NCBI GenBank assembly: GCA_021849995.1
Contig: JAJZSC010000186.1
Location: forward strand, 1 to 6,764
Length of the DNA: 6,764 nucleotides
Reading direction: 5' to 3'
From: Bacillota bacterium
Lineage (GTDB): Bacteria; Bacillota; Desulfitobacteriia; Desulfitobacteriales; Desulfitobacteriaceae
Below the pieces are notes generated by a model. The model did not search any database. It was not told where the DNA came from and was given only the letters and a program-made list of their open reading frames with translations. A program made the position numbers and the translations under genes. Positions 5,545 through 6,764 of the stretch are shown here, piece by piece (position 1 is the stretch's first letter; every line of letters starts with the position of its first letter).

Positions 5545-6414
5545 TTATCCTTTTGCCTGGAGCTTTAGCTTCATATTTGTGGATACCGCCTCTAAAACAA
5601 TCGCAATTCCTAAAATAAGATAGGTAATCAGCCCTACTTCACGGAGGTCAAAATAATGTCCACTTGCCATAAACAACTCGAACCCAATCCCACCTGCCCC
5701 AGCTGCAGCCCCCATAGCAACTGCAACTCCGAAATTGATCTCAAACCTTAAGAAGGTCCAGGATAACAGGTAGGTTAAAGAGGATGGAATAACTGCCTGG
5801 GCAACAATTTGCCACCAATTAGCACCGCTTGCCTTTAAAGCTTCAATAACACCTCTGTCTATTTCTTCAAACGACTCGGAATAAGCTTTGATTAAATATC
5901 CCAGAGAATGGAAACTCATCCCGATCACTGCTGCAGCACTGCCAAGCCCTGCAGCTACAGCAAAAATCAAGACCCATAAAACCGTTGGAACCGCTCGGAT
6001 AAAAGCGACAAAGCCTCGGATGCCTTGGGATAACACTTTAGAAGATAAGTTTTCTGCAGCCAGCAGCCCTAAAAACAAAGCTATGATTGCTCCAATTAAG
6101 GTAGTCAGAAAGGTAAGCCCCAAGGTTACAACAACCTGGTACAATGCTTCTCCAAAACTAAAATGATTCAACGTCGGTTCGAAAAACATGGTTTTAAAGT
6201 TTAATAGTGTTTCAACAGTACTCTGTAACACATTAATGTCCTTATAGTCAAAGACGAAAAAGGCGTAGATTGTCAACACTGTTAAGACAAGCAAAGTTAT
6301 TTGGATTGTAAATGAAGCTTTATTAAAGGGTTTAGTCCGCTTTAACTTCGTATAACTCTTTAACGTTTCACTGTTTGTATGTGCCCAGCCATTAATTGAA
6401 TCTTCAACTTGCAT
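5545..6414 (-). CDS. phnE: PhnE-type phosphonate ABC transporter permease
   Basis: This is an inner-membrane permease of a phosphonate/phosphate ABC importer, 289 residues from the ATG. A cytoplasmic N-terminus rich in Lys/Arg is followed by a first membrane helix near 35-55. Further hydrophobic segments lie near 92-120, 136-158, 160-177, 213-240 and 264-282. Between the fourth and fifth is the conserved EAA loop EALKASGANWWQIVAQAVIP (191-210), which contacts the ATPase subunit (PhnC). The RAVPTVLWVLIF and GGIGFEL segments fit the PhnE/BPD_transp_1 fold. The upstream permease ends in TGATG, its stop sharing one base with this ATG. A GTG three bases earlier (6417) could also start it. AAAGGTGAT lies upstream at a usable spacing. 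It pairs with the upstream PhnE to form a heterodimeric channel, and phnM follows 69 bases on. The substrate is phosphonate by context and could be phosphite or phosphate. Confidence 0.9.
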   Translation of the reverse strand: MQVEDSINGWAHTNSETLKSYTKLKRTKPFNKASFTIQITLLVLTVLTIYAFFVFDYKDINVLQSTVETLLNFKTMFFEPTLNHFSFGEALYQVVVTLGLTFLTTLIGAIIALFLGLLAAENLSSKVLSQGIRGFVAFIRAVPTVLWVLIFAVAAGLGSAAAVIGMSFHSLGYLIKAYSESFEEIDRGVIEALKASGANWWQIVAQAVIPSSLTYLLSWTFLRFEINFGVAVAMGAAAGAGGIGFELFMASGHYFDLREVGLITYLILGIAIVLEAVSTNMKLKLQAKG

Positions 6415-6764
6415 CACAATATCACCTTTCTAATGTAATTTGACACATATTCGATGAAGAAAACCGTGATTACGATCAGGATCACAACCAGGCTTGCTGC
6501 ATGATAATTCATGCTCTTATAATACAACTCAAAGGAGAAACCGATCCCAGTACCTGTCAAAATTCCAACCAAGGTAGCGTGACGGATATTTGTCTCAATC
6601 GTATACAATAGCCAACTGATAATTTGTGGCATGCTGGCCGGAAGTACTGCCTGAAAAACAATATGGAAATAATCGGCACCGGTAGCTTTCAAGGCTTCAA
6701 CTGAATGACTGCCTACTTCATCAATCGTTTCCATAAAGGCACGTGTCAGAAAGCCGAGAGAAAT
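6414..6764 (-). CDS. phnE: PhnE-type permease, 3' end only (cut by the window edge)
   Basis: The reading frame is open without a stop from the right edge of the window to the TGA at 6416-6414, giving 116 residues. An internal ATG at 6734 is not the true start, because coding sequence (ISLGFLTRAF, then METIDEVG) continues before it with PhnE-like content. The EAA loop EALKATGADYFHIVFQAVLP is present, followed by ETNIRHATLVGILTGTGIGFSFEL and a final membrane helix (VVILIVITVFFIEYV). It is a paralogue of the following permease: both have an EALKA(T/S)GA...QAV(L/I)P loop. Two permease genes in tandem, joined by a TGATG overlap, are common in phosphonate importers with split PhnE subunits. The solute-binding (phnD) and ATPase (phnC) genes would be expected upstream, outside the window. 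Confidence 0.9.
   Translation of the reverse strand: MSLGFLTRAFMETIDEVGSHSVEALKATGADYFHIVFQAVLPASMPQIISWLLYTIETNIRHATLVGILTGTGIGFSFELYYKSMNYHAASLVVILIVITVFFIEYVSNYIRKVIL

Noticed and set aside
5888..6166. 92-codon plus-strand open frame rich in Lys and Ala
   Set aside because: It is antisense to the PhnE permease; the composition mirrors hydrophobic codons of the membrane helices.

Overview
The window is a low-GC, gene-dense stretch in which every supported gene lies on the minus strand, so it reads from the right edge to the left. Strong AGGAGG- or GAGGG-type ribosome binding sites, short gaps and overlapping stop/start codons, and a lipoprotein signal with a TGC lipobox suggest a Gram-positive Firmicute. 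The protein content would fit an anaerobic clostridial lineage such as the Desulfitobacterium/Desulfosporosinus group, but that placement is inference.

In transcription order, the first part is a phosphonate (phn) gene cluster. It holds the 3' end of one PhnE-type ABC permease (6414-6764, cut by the window edge), a second PhnE-type permease (5545-6414), PhnM (4270-5475), an unlisted 45-residue small protein gene that overlaps both of its neighbours (4139-4276), a PHP-domain cyclic-phosphate phosphoesterase resembling PhnPP (3271-4146), a 2H-superfamily phosphoesterase (2446-3216) and an inositol-monophosphatase-family phosphatase (1540-2412). A hairpin with a U-tract (1451-1473) ends this transcription unit. 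A second hairpin facing the other way (1479-1506) lies beside it.

After an AT-rich regulatory region of about 220 bases comes a lipoprotein solute-binding protein of an ABC importer (55-1227). It has its own ribosome binding site, a TATAAT-like -10 box and operator-like repeats. Its permease and ATPase genes are not in the window and would be expected beyond the left edge.

The likely shared logic is as follows. The PhnE permeases import phosphonate. The C-P lyase core (phnGHIJKL, not in this window) makes and cleaves ribose 1-phosphonate 5-triphosphate. PhnM removes pyrophosphate from that intermediate. The 5-phosphoribosyl 1,2-cyclic phosphate left after C-P cleavage must then be opened and dephosphorylated. 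Neither phnP nor phnN is present here. Instead there are three different phosphoesterases in a row (PHP, 2H and IMPase). That trio, together with the small coupled gene, is the most interesting part of the window. A short stretch around 3227-3298 also reads, in a second frame, like the C-terminal end of an amidohydrolase similar to PhnM and may be a gene remnant.
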